Of a DNA stretch of 64,000 nt, positions 24,677 through 33,799 are shown in pieces. The stretch spans positions 5,611,501 through 5,675,500 of the forward strand of contig NZ_FNTA01000004.1 of NCBI RefSeq assembly GCF_900105055.1, given 5' to 3'. A program made the translations under genes and the position numbers. Position 1 is the first letter of the stretch, and the number at the start of each line of letters is the position of its first letter. The DNA is from Amycolatopsis lurida. Lineage in GTDB: Bacteria > Actinomycetota > Actinomycetes > Mycobacteriales > Pseudonocardiaceae. The notes beneath the pieces were generated by a model. That model was not told where the DNA came from and ran no database searches. It saw only the letters and a program-made list of their open reading frames with translations.

Positions 24677-26698
24677 GTGAGCAACACCGATCTTTTGAGC
24701 GACGTCGAAGGTGGCGCCGCCGAGTCGAACGGCGCCGTCGCTCCCAAGCGCACGGTCGGCGGATTGACCGGCAAGACCGTCGCCGAACTGCGCTCGATCG
24801 CTGGGGACCTTGGCATCGGCGAGACCACGGGTATGCGCAAGGGCGATCTGATCGCGGCCATCCGCGAGCGCCAGGGCAAGACCAAGCGCAAGACCCCCGC
24901 CGCGGCGAGCGAAACGCTTCCGCTCGAGGGGATCGATGCACCGCGCAAGGCCCCCAAGGCCGAAGCGCCCAAGACGGAGGCCCCGAAGCAGGAAGCCCCG
25001 AAGGCCGAAGCCGCTCCGGCCGAGGCTCCTCGCGCCGAGAAGGCCGAGAAGACCGAAAAGGTCTCGGAGAACGGCTCCGCGCCCGCCGCCGAGCGGCCCG
25101 CGCAGCAGGAGAACACCCAGCAGGACGGCCAGCCGCAGCAGGAAGAGGGCGGTCGCAACCGTCGTCGCCGCGGCTCCAACCGTGCCGCGGGTTCGCCCGA
25201 GCAGGGCGGCCAGCAGCGTGAGCGCGGTGAACAGCGTGAGCGTGGCGAGCGCGGTGACCAGCGCGAACGTGGTGACCGTGGTGACCGGGGTGACCGCAAC
25301 GAGCGCGGCGACCGTGGTGAGCAGGGCGGCAACCGTCAGGGCAACCGCGACGGCCGTGGCCAGGACAACCGCCAGCGCAACCAGCAGGGCGGCGGCCAGG
25401 ACAACAGCCAGCGACAGGGCCAGGGCCAGGGCCCGCAGGGCGACGACGACGAGGAAGGCGGCCGTCGCGGCCGTCGCTTCCGCGACCGTCGCCGCCGTGG
25501 TTCCGGCGGTGGCCGCGAACAGGGCGGTTCGCCCGACACCGAGATCCGCGAGGACGACGTCCTGCTGCCCGTCGCGGGCATCCTGGACGTGCTCGACAAC
25601 TACGCGTTCGTGCGTACCTCGGGCTACCTCGCCGGGCCGAACGACGTGTACGTCTCGCTTTCGCTGGTCCGCAAGTACGGCCTGCGCCGCGGTGACGCCA
25701 TCACCGGTGTCGTGCGCCAGCCGCGTGACGGCGAGCAGCAGCGGCAGAAGTTCAACCCGCTGGTGCGCGTCGACTCGATCAACGGCCTGGAGCCGGACGA
25801 GTCCAAGCGTCGTCCCGAGTTCACCAAGCTGACCCCGCTGTACCCGAACGAGCGCCTGCGCCTCGAAACCGAGCCGCACAAGCTCACCACCCGCGTCATC
25901 GACCTGGTGATGCCGGTCGGCAAGGGGCAGCGTGCCCTGATCGTGTCGCCGCCGAAGGCGGGCAAGACGACGATCATGCAGGACATCGCGAACGCGATCT
26001 CGACGAACAACCCCGAGTGCCACCTGATGGTCGTGCTCGTGGACGAGCGTCCGGAAGAGGTCACCGACATGCAGCGGTCGGTGAAGGGTGAGGTCATCGC
26101 CTCGACCTTCGACCGCCCGCCGTCCGACCACACCTCGGTCGCGGAGCTGGCCATCGAGCGGGCGAAGCGCCTGGTCGAGATGGGCCACGACGTCGTCGTG
26201 CTGCTCGACTCGATCACCCGTCTGGGCCGTGCCTACAACCTGGCGGCCCCGGCGTCCGGCCGGATCCTCTCCGGTGGTGTCGACTCGACGGCGCTGTTCC
26301 CGCCGAAGCGGTTCCTCGGCGCGGCGCGCAACATCGAGAACGGCGGTTCGCTGACGATCTTCGCCACGACGATGGTCGAAACCGGGTCCACCGGTGACAC
26401 GGTCATCTTCGAAGAGTTCAAGGGCACCGCGAACGCGGACCTCAAGCTCGACCGGAAGATCGCCGAGCGGCGCGTGTTCCCCGCGGTGGACATCAACCCG
26501 TCCGGTACCCGCAAGGAAGACCTGCTGCTTTCGCCGGACGAGCTCGCGGTCACCCACAAGCTGCACCGGGTGCTGCACGCGCTGGACTCGCAGCAGGCCA
26601 TCGACCTGCTGATCTCGCGACTGCGCAAGACGAAGACCAACATCGAGTTCCTCATGCAGGTCTCGAAGACGGCCCTCGGCTCGAACGACGACGACTGA
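24677..26698 (+). CDS. rho: Transcription termination factor Rho with RG-rich insertion
   Basis: The 673-residue Rho is an RNA-dependent helicase that ends transcription. Order: N-terminal SAP-like Rho domain (VAELRSIAGDLGIGETTGMRKGDL), an Ala/Lys/Pro-rich linker, then a low-complexity Arg/Gly/Asp/Gln-rich insertion at about residues 158-288. Next come the cold-shock-like RNA-binding domain and the ATPase with Walker A PPKAGKTTIM and Walker B VVVLLDSITRL. The GTG follows AGGAAGGA. Such Arg-rich insertions are characteristic of actinobacterial Rho and are thought to broaden RNA binding. The gene is followed by a 25-bp-arm hairpin. Confidence 0.97.
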   Translation: MSNTDLLSDVEGGAAESNGAVAPKRTVGGLTGKTVAELRSIAGDLGIGETTGMRKGDLIAAIRERQGKTKRKTPAAASETLPLEGIDAPRKAPKAEAPKTEAPKQEAPKAEAAPAEAPRAEKAEKTEKVSENGSAPAAERPAQQENTQQDGQPQQEEGGRNRRRRGSNRAAGSPEQGGQQRERGEQRERGERGDQRERGDRGDRGDRNERGDRGEQGGNRQGNRDGRGQDNRQRNQQGGGQDNSQRQGQGQGPQGDDDEEGGRRGRRFRDRRRRGSGGGREQGGSPDTEIREDDVLLPVAGILDVLDNYAFVRTSGYLAGPNDVYVSLSLVRKYGLRRGDAITGVVRQPRDGEQQRQKFNPLVRVDSINGLEPDESKRRPEFTKLTPLYPNERLRLETEPHKLTTRVIDLVMPVGKGQRALIVSPPKAGKTTIMQDIANAISTNNPECHLMVVLVDERPEEVTDMQRSVKGEVIASTFDRPPSDHTSVAELAIERAKRLVEMGHDVVVLLDSITRLGRAYNLAAPASGRILSGGVDSTALFPPKRFLGAARNIENGGSLTIFATTMVETGSTGDTVIFEEFKGTANADLKLDRKIAERRVFPAVDINPSGTRKEDLLLSPDELAVTHKLHRVLHALDSQQAIDLLISRLRKTKTNIEFLMQVSKTALGSNDDD

Positions 26699-26713
26699 GT
26701 TTCGTTCCGTTAG

Positions 26714-26768
26714 TACGTGAAGGCCCCCTTCACTGCGTCTAGCGCAGTGAAGGGGGCCTTCACGTACT
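26714..26768. terminator. 25-bp perfect hairpin after rho
   Basis: Arms 26714-26738 and 26744-26768 (beginning GTACGTGAAGGCCCCCTTCA) are perfect reverse complements around TCTAG. The hairpin lies 16 bases after the rho stop. There is no long T-tract. It shares its GAAGGNCCCCTTC core with the hairpin at 53919-53977. Confidence 0.7.
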
Positions 26769-26797
26769 CAGACGGGTTTCGTGAGCGGCCCCGCGTG

Positions 26798-26850
26798 TTG
26801 CGAAAGTGGCTTTCGCAACGTTGTAGGTTGCGAAAGTGGCTTTCGCAACA
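26798..26850. repeat. Doublet of 23-bp palindromes, 30-bp spacing
   Basis: Two identical copies of GTTGCGAAAG-TGG-CTTTCGCAAC start at 26798 and 26828, separated by a 7-base spacer. Two more doublets with the same 30-bp spacing are at 60485-60537 and 60586-60638. The second copy runs to within three bases of the chosen start of the kinase-like gene. Confidence 0.8.
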
Positions 26851-26853
26851 CCT

Positions 26854-27462
26854 GTGCCGGGCAGGGTCGTCGTATACGGGGTCACCGGTTCGGGCAAGTC
26901 GACGCTGGCGCGGAAGCTGGCCGAGCGGACCGGGCTGCCGTGCCATTCGGTCGACGACGACCTCGCCTGGCAACCGGGCTGGGTTCCCGTCCCCGACGAT
27001 GAGCAGCGACGCCGCATCGCCGCGTTGGTCGCGGAGGAGCGCTGGATCATCGACGGGATGTTCGCCAAATGGCGTGACATCGCGTTGCCTCGCGCCGAAC
27101 TGATCGTGGCGCTGGACTATCCGCGCTGGGTTTCGCTGAGCCGTTTGGTGCGCCGGACCGTGGTGCGCTGCGTCACCCGTCGGCGGATCTGCAACGGCAA
27201 CGTCGAGACCCTGCGGGGCATGCTCTCCGGCGACTCGATCATCGTGTGGCATTTCCGCTCGTTCGCGCGTAAACGGCGCACGATCCGGGGTTGGGTCGCG
27301 GATCCTGCGGTGCCGGTGGTGCGGCTGACCTCGCCGCGCGAAACGAAGCGCTGGCTCGCCCTCGTGAGTGGTAATGACGGTTCTAACCGTCATTACCACT
27401 CACGAGTCCGAGGCCTCAGCGGTGCGGAACCGCCGCAGGAGTCCAGCCGCGGTAGTTGTTGA
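26854..27462 (+). CDS. Small P-loop nucleotide kinase-like (topology modulation-type) protein
   Basis: The protein of about 202 residues starts with a P-loop, VVVYGVTGSGKSTLARKLA, followed by LPCHSVDDDLAWQPGW, WIIDGMFAKW and ALDYPRWVSLSRLVRR. This order is that of the adenylate-kinase-like FlaR/topology modulation family, probably phosphorylating a small substrate. GTG 26854 was chosen because the family begins right before the P-loop; GTG 26836 lies inside the palindrome repeat. The last 35 codons run through the palindrome at 27361-27406 and into the antisense of the next gene. The natural C-terminus probably lay near KRWLAL and its stop has been lost (inference). Confidence 0.75.
   Translation: MPGRVVVYGVTGSGKSTLARKLAERTGLPCHSVDDDLAWQPGWVPVPDDEQRRRIAALVAEERWIIDGMFAKWRDIALPRAELIVALDYPRWVSLSRLVRRTVVRCVTRRRICNGNVETLRGMLSGDSIIVWHFRSFARKRRTIRGWVADPAVPVVRLTSPRETKRWLALVSGNDGSNRHYHSRVRGLSGAEPPQESSRGSC
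27361..27406. repeat. GTGAGTGGTAA-family palindrome
   Basis: Perfect 22-base arms (CTCGTGAGTGGTAATGACGG-TT and complement) are separated by only two bases. The element lies between convergent genes and is read through by the kinase-like ORF. A sister element with the same GTGAGTGGTAA outer arm is at 60396-60449. Confidence 0.8.
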
Positions 27463-27961
27463 AGTAGTGCACGCTCGACGCGTGGCCGATCTTGCCGCCG
27501 ATGCTGGAGGCGTAGATCCCGCCGGAGCCGTCGGCGATGCCGACGTGGCCCCACTGGCTGATGTTCCAGTACACGAAGGAGCCCTTCGGTGGCGTCCCGG
27601 TCGTGTGCTTCGGGCTCGCGCCGTTCCAGTGCGCGTTGGCCGAGGCCCAGACACCGGTGGTCCCGTACGCGTTCTCGACGGCCTTCTCGCAGAGGCCCTG
27701 GTACGCGGTGGAGCCCAGGCGGTTCTTGAACCACTGGACGGCGCCGGCGGGCGTGCCGTCGCCGGCGCCCTGGATGGCCAGGTCGCCGTCGGACAGGGTG
27801 GTGAACGTCCCCGCGGCCGGGTTGATGTCGGCGGCGGTGATGGTGGCGGCCGTTTCGGGGGCGGCCGGAGCGGCTCCCGCGACCGGAGCCACGGCGAGGG
27901 CCGCGATGGCCAGCGCGGCGACGGAGGCCGGCTTCGCCACCTTGGCGAGGATGGTGCGCAT
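27416..27961 (-). CDS. Secreted CHAP/NlpC-P60-like protein
   Basis: The 181-residue protein has a clear Sec signal peptide (positively charged start, SVAALAIAALAVAPVAGA, cleavage near AAPAA). A compact exported domain follows with GLCEKAVENAYG (Cys), KGSFVYWNISQWGHVGIADG (His) and a C-terminal NNYRGWTP. Cys and His in this order fit CHAP or NlpC/P60 cysteine peptidases acting on peptidoglycan. The fit is by pattern, and an inactive relative is possible. The ATG has a strong AGGAGG. It is convergent with the kinase-like gene. Confidence 0.7.
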   Translation of the reverse strand: MRTILAKVAKPASVAALAIAALAVAPVAGAAPAAPETAATITAADINPAAGTFTTLSDGDLAIQGAGDGTPAGAVQWFKNRLGSTAYQGLCEKAVENAYGTTGVWASANAHWNGASPKHTTGTPPKGSFVYWNISQWGHVGIADGSGGIYASSIGGKIGHASSVHYFNNYRGWTPAAVPHR

Positions 27962-28087
27962 GATCAGTACCTCCTGTTGAGGAATCACCAACAACAAGAC
28001 GGTCTCGTGATCAAGTACAAATTTCGTACAACCGGGCGTCGATGGTCGATGACTCACCGTGGTGGAATATGCCGGGGGTGGGGTGCG

Positions 28088-28118
28088 TTGACGCCACTGC
28101 CAGCACATCTGGCAAAAT
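28088..28118 (+). promoter_or_regulatory. Possible promoter for rpmE
   Basis: TTGACG at 28088-28093 and CAAAAT at 28113-28118 are spaced by 19 bases, somewhat long, about 65 bases before the rpmE start. It is the best promoter-like pair in the divergent gap between the secreted protein and rpmE. Confidence 0.3.
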
Positions 28119-28183
28119 CATCCGCTGAAGTCCGGCACCGGTTCACCCCGCACGGGGACCCGGGGCCAACGAGAGAGGACACC

Positions 28184-28411
28184 ATGAAAAGCGGTATTCA
28201 CCCCGAGTACGTCGTCACGCACGTGAACTGTGACTGTGGCAACGAATTCACCACGCGCAGCACCAAGACCTCCGGCAACCTCCACGTCGAGATCTGCTCG
28301 AACTGCCACCCGTTCTACACCGGCAAGCAGAAGCTCATGGACACCGGCGGCCGCGTCGCGCGCTTCGAGGCTCGCTACGGCAAGCGCAAGAAGGCCGAAG
28401 ACGCCAAGTAG
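28184..28411 (+). CDS. rpmE: Ribosomal protein L31 (zinc-binding form)
   Basis: The 75-residue large-subunit protein begins MKSGIHPEYVVTHVNC. It carries the zinc ligands of the C+ type, NCDCGN and CSNCHPFY. Zinc-free paralogues usually replace it under zinc limitation, so this is the zinc-replete copy. The ATG follows AGAGGACACC. A rho-independent terminator lies 9 bases after the stop, separating it from prfA. Confidence 0.97.
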   Translation: MKSGIHPEYVVTHVNCDCGNEFTTRSTKTSGNLHVEICSNCHPFYTGKQKLMDTGGRVARFEARYGKRKKAEDAK

Positions 28412-28420
28412 CTTGAACGA

Positions 28421-28457
28421 CGGCGCCTACCCGCATGTCCGGGTAGGCGCCGTTTTT
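28421..28457 (+). terminator. Intrinsic terminator between rpmE and prfA
   Basis: CGGCGCCTACCC and GGGTAGGCGCCG form a perfect 12-bp stem with an 8-base loop, followed directly by TTTTT at 28453-28457. This is a textbook rho-independent terminator and the clearest in the window. Confidence 0.92.
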
Positions 28458-28492
28458 CATGGTTTTTGTCCGGGTCGTTGAGAGGTGGAGTG

Positions 28493-29563
<1,071 letters not shown>

Positions 29564-29569
29564 GGCGGA

Positions 29570-30307
29570 CTAGCCGGGTTCGGTGTAGAACGGATCGTCC
29601 TCCAGCGCGGTATGGACCGCCCGGACGGACATGTTCACCCGCGAGAGCCTGTCGGTCACCTCGTTCTTGACCCGGTCGAGCGCCTCGTCGCCGCTTTCCC
29701 CGGTCAGAGCGGGAAACGCCGACAGCAGCACCGCTTCGCAGGGACCCGCGTCCGTGCTGATCCGGACCAGTGACGCCGAAAGGTCGGTCGCGGGACGGCC
29801 GCAGAGGCCCACGGCCATGCGCAGGTCGCCGGTGGGGACATAGAGATGCACCCGTGAAATGACATCGGTTTCCGCGCGCGGGGTGAAATCGTGCCTGGTG
29901 ACATACGCGGGCTCACGGGGATCGGTGCCGCCGACGGACGCCATCAATGAATAGAGCGTGTATCCGTCGGCTTGGATGTCGTAGGCGTCGTAGCTTCCGT
30001 ATTGGCCGGTCTCCGGCGTGCCGTGGATTTCGAAGAATTCCGCATTCAGGCCGAAGTGGAAAAGCGCGGGTACCGCGGCTCGATGCAGAGTTTCAGCGGG
30101 CTCTTCGCTGTCGGCCGGCGGTGTGCGATAGCCGACCGAGACCAGGTACCCCGTCCAGCCGCCTTCGGGGTCCGCCCGGCAGATCTCCAGCTCGGTGGCG
30201 TTGAACTCGCCGATGAGACGTTCGCCCAGTGCGGCGGCCGCGGCGAAGTCCTCGGTCTCGATATTCGCGGATATCCGCGTGACGACTGCCGTTTCCCGGA
30301 GATCCAT
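29570..30307 (-). CDS. Uncharacterised protein, about 245 residues
   Basis: I do not recognise this protein. It is acidic, has no signal peptide or membrane segment, and contains the aromatic-rich stretches HFGLNAEFFEIHG, YGSYDAYDIQADGYTLYSL and YVTRHDFTPRAE. It ends with DRLSRVNMSVRAVHTALE. ATG 30307 was chosen since the sequence before it is basic and low in coding character; GTG 30367 is an alternative. It is convergent with prfA, separated from it by only a few bases. Third-position GC is high, so it is probably a real gene. Confidence 0.6.
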   Translation of the reverse strand: MDLRETAVVTRISANIETEDFAAAAALGERLIGEFNATELEICRADPEGGWTGYLVSVGYRTPPADSEEPAETLHRAAVPALFHFGLNAEFFEIHGTPETGQYGSYDAYDIQADGYTLYSLMASVGGTDPREPAYVTRHDFTPRAETDVISRVHLYVPTGDLRMAVGLCGRPATDLSASLVRISTDAGPCEAVLLSAFPALTGESGDEALDRVKNEVTDRLSRVNMSVRAVHTALEDDPFYTEPG

Positions 30308-30468
30308 GACTATCGCGTGAGCCCTTCGGCGAGTTCTGGGTGCGCTCAGCCTACGCGGGTCGAACACCGAGTGCGTCTCCCGCTTCCACCATGTCGATAA
30401 GCACGCCGGTCCGTTCTTGTGCCGGCGCTGGTTCTGCCCGGAAGAACGTTCGGAAAGGCAAAGGACCG

Positions 30469-31914
30469 TCAGCCGGAGACGGTCGTCGCCGCAGGCTCGC
30501 GTTTCGCGGCGGCCGGCGGCTCGTCAAGGCGCCGCGGAAGAAACGAGAGCGCGGCGAAGGCGGCGGCGAGCAAGGTCGGGAAGAGCGTCAGCTGCTGGTG
30601 TTTGACGTTCTCGATGCCTTCCGCGAGACCCGAGACCAGGAACTGCCCCGTCGCGAACAGCAGGAACATGAGCACCACGACGCCCACGTCCCGACGGCCG
30701 GTGCGGTTACGAAAGGCGCGGAGCCCCGCCCAGCCGATGAGCAGCCAGATCGGCAGCAGGGCGAACAGTCCCAGCGGCGCGATCCGGCCGGTGATCCCGG
30801 ACAGGACGGGGACCCGGTACTCCTTGGCGAGCGGCGGCTGCCCGGCGTGCTCGCCGAAGCTCCCGAGGTTCGGCACCCGCGCGGACAGCGTCTCCTGCGC
30901 GGATCGGTGCAGGACCTCGACCACCCGCCCGGGGTGTTCGAGGTAGTACTGGGCGACATTGCGGCGGCTGATCTTGTCGCGGTACCGGGAGTAGGCCGGG
31001 TCGTGCCAGGCCGCGTTGTCGCTCCACCAATCCGTGCCGACGTAGTTCGCGAACTCCGGTGGGAGACCCAGCGCGGCGAGGTCGCCGGCGGTGTCGTGTT
31101 TCCCGTCCACGATCCCGTTGAACACGACGTGGTACATGTTGGCCTCGCGGTACTCCTCGTTCGCCGAGTCGCCCGCCCCCTGCACCAGCGCGGTGCCCGT
31201 GCCGACGACGGCGAGCACGGCCAGCGGCAGGGCCCACCCGGCCGGGCCGCGGCTGCCCGGCGGCCGGACGAACAGCAGCGCGAGCGCGAACACCGGGAGC
31301 AGCAGCAGCGTCTGCGACTTCGCGTTGATCCCGATCATCGCGCCGAGGACGGTGACCGCGGCGCCGGCGTAGCGCCACGGCCCGGTGCGGTGCATGAGCA
31401 GGAGCCCGCCGGCGAGCAGGATCATCCCGGCGAAGGCGGCACTCTCGCTCAGCACCGAGGCGAAGTAACCGAAGAAGGCCGAGTCCGCTACGACCAGCAG
31501 CAGCGCGATCGTGGCGACGACGCTGTTCCGGACCGAAAGGCGCAGGCACGTCACGATCGCCGCGATCCCGCCCGCGACCAGCAGACAGCCCAGTACGCCC
31601 AGCACCACCAGGTTCAGGATCGCCGACGAACCGAGGGACCGCCCGAGTTCGCCGGCGATCTCGTCGATCCAGCTCTGGCTGGAGATGTACTCGCTCTCGC
31701 AGGCCGGGGCGGGGCCGTAGGAGAAGCGGACGAAGGTTTCCGTCGGCCTGTCGAGCTCGCGGGCGCCGAGCCGGCACAGGATGCGCCAGCCGTCGCCGTT
31801 GTCCGCCATGCCGATCGGGCGCGGAACAAGGAATCGGGTGAGCAGCACGCCCAGCACGGCGGAAAACACGCCGAAGGGCAGCACGATCTCCCGATACCTC
31901 ATCCCGGCCACCAT
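30469..31914 (-). CDS. Polytopic membrane protein, possible glycan hexosyltransferase
   Basis: The protein of about 481 residues has around ten to twelve hydrophobic helices. An extracytoplasmic loop near the N-terminus (PIGMADNGDGWRILCRLG) holds acidic residues, and a large loop lies near the middle (DSANEEYREANMYHVVFNG). This layout, with an early MADNGD motif, recalls GT-C type sugar transferases such as WsfD-like proteins acting on polyprenol-linked sugars. That call is tentative. ATG 31914 or 31902 could be the start. The downstream 29570 gene lies on the same strand 160 bases away. Confidence 0.5.
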   Translation of the reverse strand: MVAGMRYREIVLPFGVFSAVLGVLLTRFLVPRPIGMADNGDGWRILCRLGARELDRPTETFVRFSYGPAPACESEYISSQSWIDEIAGELGRSLGSSAILNLVVLGVLGCLLVAGGIAAIVTCLRLSVRNSVVATIALLLVVADSAFFGYFASVLSESAAFAGMILLAGGLLLMHRTGPWRYAGAAVTVLGAMIGINAKSQTLLLLPVFALALLFVRPPGSRGPAGWALPLAVLAVVGTGTALVQGAGDSANEEYREANMYHVVFNGIVDGKHDTAGDLAALGLPPEFANYVGTDWWSDNAAWHDPAYSRYRDKISRRNVAQYYLEHPGRVVEVLHRSAQETLSARVPNLGSFGEHAGQPPLAKEYRVPVLSGITGRIAPLGLFALLPIWLLIGWAGLRAFRNRTGRRDVGVVVLMFLLFATGQFLVSGLAEGIENVKHQQLTLFPTLLAAAFAALSFLPRRLDEPPAAAKREPAATTVSG

Positions 31915-31948
31915 AGAATATTTGTCACGGTGATCGAGTCGGCACCCT

Positions 31949-32752
31949 CTACGCGCGAGGACCATGCCTGGTGGAGCCCACGTCGATACTCCCGGTGAGG
32001 AAGTTCTGGATCACGCCGAGCCATTCGTCACGGGCTTCGGTGCCGATACCGTGCCCGGCCTCGATCTCGACCAGTTCGGCGCCGGGGATCCCCGCCGCGA
32101 GTGCGCGGGAGTGGGCGGGCGGGGCGAGGCCGTCGAGAGTCGTGGCGATGACGAGGGTGGGCACCGAGATCCCGGCCAGTTCGGCGCGGGTGTCGACGTT
32201 CGCGACCAGGCCCACGTGTTCGGGGCTGCCTTCGGGGATGAATCCGGCGAGTCCTTCGATGGCGGCTTCGAGCTCCGAGGGCGTCAGCGCGTTCAGATGG
32301 TGCTCGCCGGTGGCGGCGAAGGTGAGGAACTTCGCCAGCAGCTTCCGGTCACCGCCCAGCAGCTCGCGCCAGATGTCGACGGCCAGCAGGAGCCGGTTGT
32401 CCGGTTTCGCGAACCCGGCGGTCAGGATGAGCCCGGTGACCCGATCGGGGTGGCGGGTCGCGGCGCGGACGGCGACTCCGGTGCCGAGCGAGTAGCCGAG
32501 GATCGCGAAGCTTTCGAGTCCGGCGTCGACGGCGATGGAGACCAGTTCGTCCGCGACGGCGTCGAGGTCCAGCGGCTCGGTGCTGCGCGGCGTGGCCCCG
32601 GAGCCGGGGTAGTCGGGGCCGACGACGGTGTGGGTGCGGGCGAGGTCGTCGAGGATGCTCCCGAAGTTGCCCTCGACGCTGCCGCCACCTCCGTGGGCGA
32701 GCAGCAGGCCGGGGCCGGAACCGCGGACGACGTGCGCGAAATGATTCGTCAT
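31949..32752 (-). CDS. Alpha/beta hydrolase
   Basis: The 267-residue protein has a typical alpha/beta-hydrolase core: LLLAHGGGGSVEGNFG (oxyanion region), ILGYSLGTGVAVRAA with the nucleophilic Ser, IATTLDGLAPPAHS with the acid and EIEAGHGIGTE with the His. Substrate unknown. ATG 32752 gives the normal start just before VVRGSGPGLLLAHG. It is divergent from a MerR-type gene across a 59-base gap holding a promoter-like dyad, so the MerR protein probably controls it. Confidence 0.85.
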   Translation of the reverse strand: MTNHFAHVVRGSGPGLLLAHGGGGSVEGNFGSILDDLARTHTVVGPDYPGSGATPRSTEPLDLDAVADELVSIAVDAGLESFAILGYSLGTGVAVRAATRHPDRVTGLILTAGFAKPDNRLLLAVDIWRELLGGDRKLLAKFLTFAATGEHHLNALTPSELEAAIEGLAGFIPEGSPEHVGLVANVDTRAELAGISVPTLVIATTLDGLAPPAHSRALAAGIPGAELVEIEAGHGIGTEARDEWLGVIQNFLTGSIDVGSTRHGPRA

Positions 32753-32763
32753 GCCGGCGACGT

Positions 32764-32791
32764 TAGGTACTGACATCGATGTGAAGGTCAA
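32764..32791 (-). promoter_or_regulatory. Possible MerR-controlled promoter/operator
   Basis: On the minus strand TTGACC (32786-32791) could be the -35 of the hydrolase gene. The perfect palindrome ACATCGATGT (32773-32782) lies in the spacer, the position where MerR-family activators bind. The -10 element is weak (TACCTA at 32764-32769, or CTAACG three bases further at a 19-base spacing). Confidence 0.4.
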
Positions 32792-32811
32792 ACTCGGATG
32801 ACGGGGGTCAC

Positions 32812-33159
32812 ATGCTGATCGGCGAGCTGTCCCGGCGGACCGGCGTGAGCCAGCGGCTGCTGCGCTACTACGAGCAGCAGGGGCTGCTGATCTCTCGGCG
32901 CGACTCCAATTGCTATCGCAGCTTCGACGAAGACGCGGTCACCACCGTGCGGCAGATCCGCGCGCTCCTCGCGGCCGGGCTGAGCACGCAGGTCATCGCG
33001 AAGGTGCTGCCGTGCGCGAACGGCGAACTGCCGGAACTCGACCTGTGCCCCACGGTCGTCGGGGAGATCCGGCGCGAACTGGCCGAAATGGACGACCGCA
33101 TCGACACCCTCCGGCGGCGGCGCGGGACACTGGCCGGATACCTCACCCTCGACGCGTAG
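32812..33159 (+). CDS. MerR-family transcriptional regulator
   Basis: The 115-residue protein has an N-terminal winged HTH typical of MerR (IGELSRRTGVSQRLLRYYEQQGLL) followed by the dimerisation helix with two Cys (PCANGELPELDLCPTVV). Such proteins twist promoters with over-long spacers. It is divergent from the alpha/beta hydrolase and seven bases upstream of the HD-domain gene, so it may control itself and both neighbours. The ligand is unknown. Confidence 0.93.
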   Translation: MLIGELSRRTGVSQRLLRYYEQQGLLISRRDSNCYRSFDEDAVTTVRQIRALLAAGLSTQVIAKVLPCANGELPELDLCPTVVGEIRRELAEMDDRIDTLRRRRGTLAGYLTLDA

Positions 33160-33166
33160 GAGAACT

Positions 33167-33715
33167 GTGGAAGCCCTGGCCAGATTCGGGTTCGAACTGG
33201 GTGTGCTCAAGCGGATCCGGCGGGCCGGGTGGTGGCAGGCGGGGGTCCGCGATCCCGAATCGGTCGCCGAGCACACCGCCCGGGTCGCGCAGCTGGCCGG
33301 TCTGCTCGCGGCCGAGGGCGGTGCCGACCCGGCGAAGGCGGCGTACCTCGCGCTCTGGCACGACACGCAGGAGACGCGGACCGGCGACCTTCCGCACACG
33401 ATCAAGGGTTTCGTCGAGAAGCCGGATCCGAGGGCGATCACCGCGGCGCAGACGTCGTCGCTTCCCGGCGCAGCGCGTGACTCGGTGCGCGACGCCGTCG
33501 ACGAGTACGAGTCCGCCGAGAGCCCCGAGGCGCTCTACGCGCGCGACGCGGACAAGCTGGAGATGTTGCTTCAGGCCGTCGAATACCGCGATGTCGGTGT
33601 ACGGAACGTGGACGAGTGGATCGCTTCGGCGACGAAGGGCCTTCAAACCGACCTGGCGCGGCGTGTGGCCGAAGCGGCACTGACGTTGTCGTCGCTCTCG
33701 TGGCGGGTGAGGTGA
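33167..33715 (+). CDS. HD-domain phosphohydrolase (YfbR/HDDC2-like)
   Basis: The 182-residue protein shows the metal ligands of the HD superfamily in order: ESVAEHTARVAQLAG (His), LALWHDTQETRTGDLPH (His-Asp) and ARDADKLEMLLQA (Asp). This pattern matches the YfbR/HDDC2 group, some of which are 5'-deoxynucleotidases. The GTG start follows the MerR gene by seven bases. The substrate cannot be read from sequence. Confidence 0.85.
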   Translation: MEALARFGFELGVLKRIRRAGWWQAGVRDPESVAEHTARVAQLAGLLAAEGGADPAKAAYLALWHDTQETRTGDLPHTIKGFVEKPDPRAITAAQTSSLPGAARDSVRDAVDEYESAESPEALYARDADKLEMLLQAVEYRDVGVRNVDEWIASATKGLQTDLARRVAEAALTLSSLSWRVR

Positions 33716-33799
33716 AAGGAATCGATACCCTGGGCCCGCGTGTATCGACCCCGGCACGCGTGCCTCGTGTGTCAGGCTTGACTCTGTGAAGGAACACCA

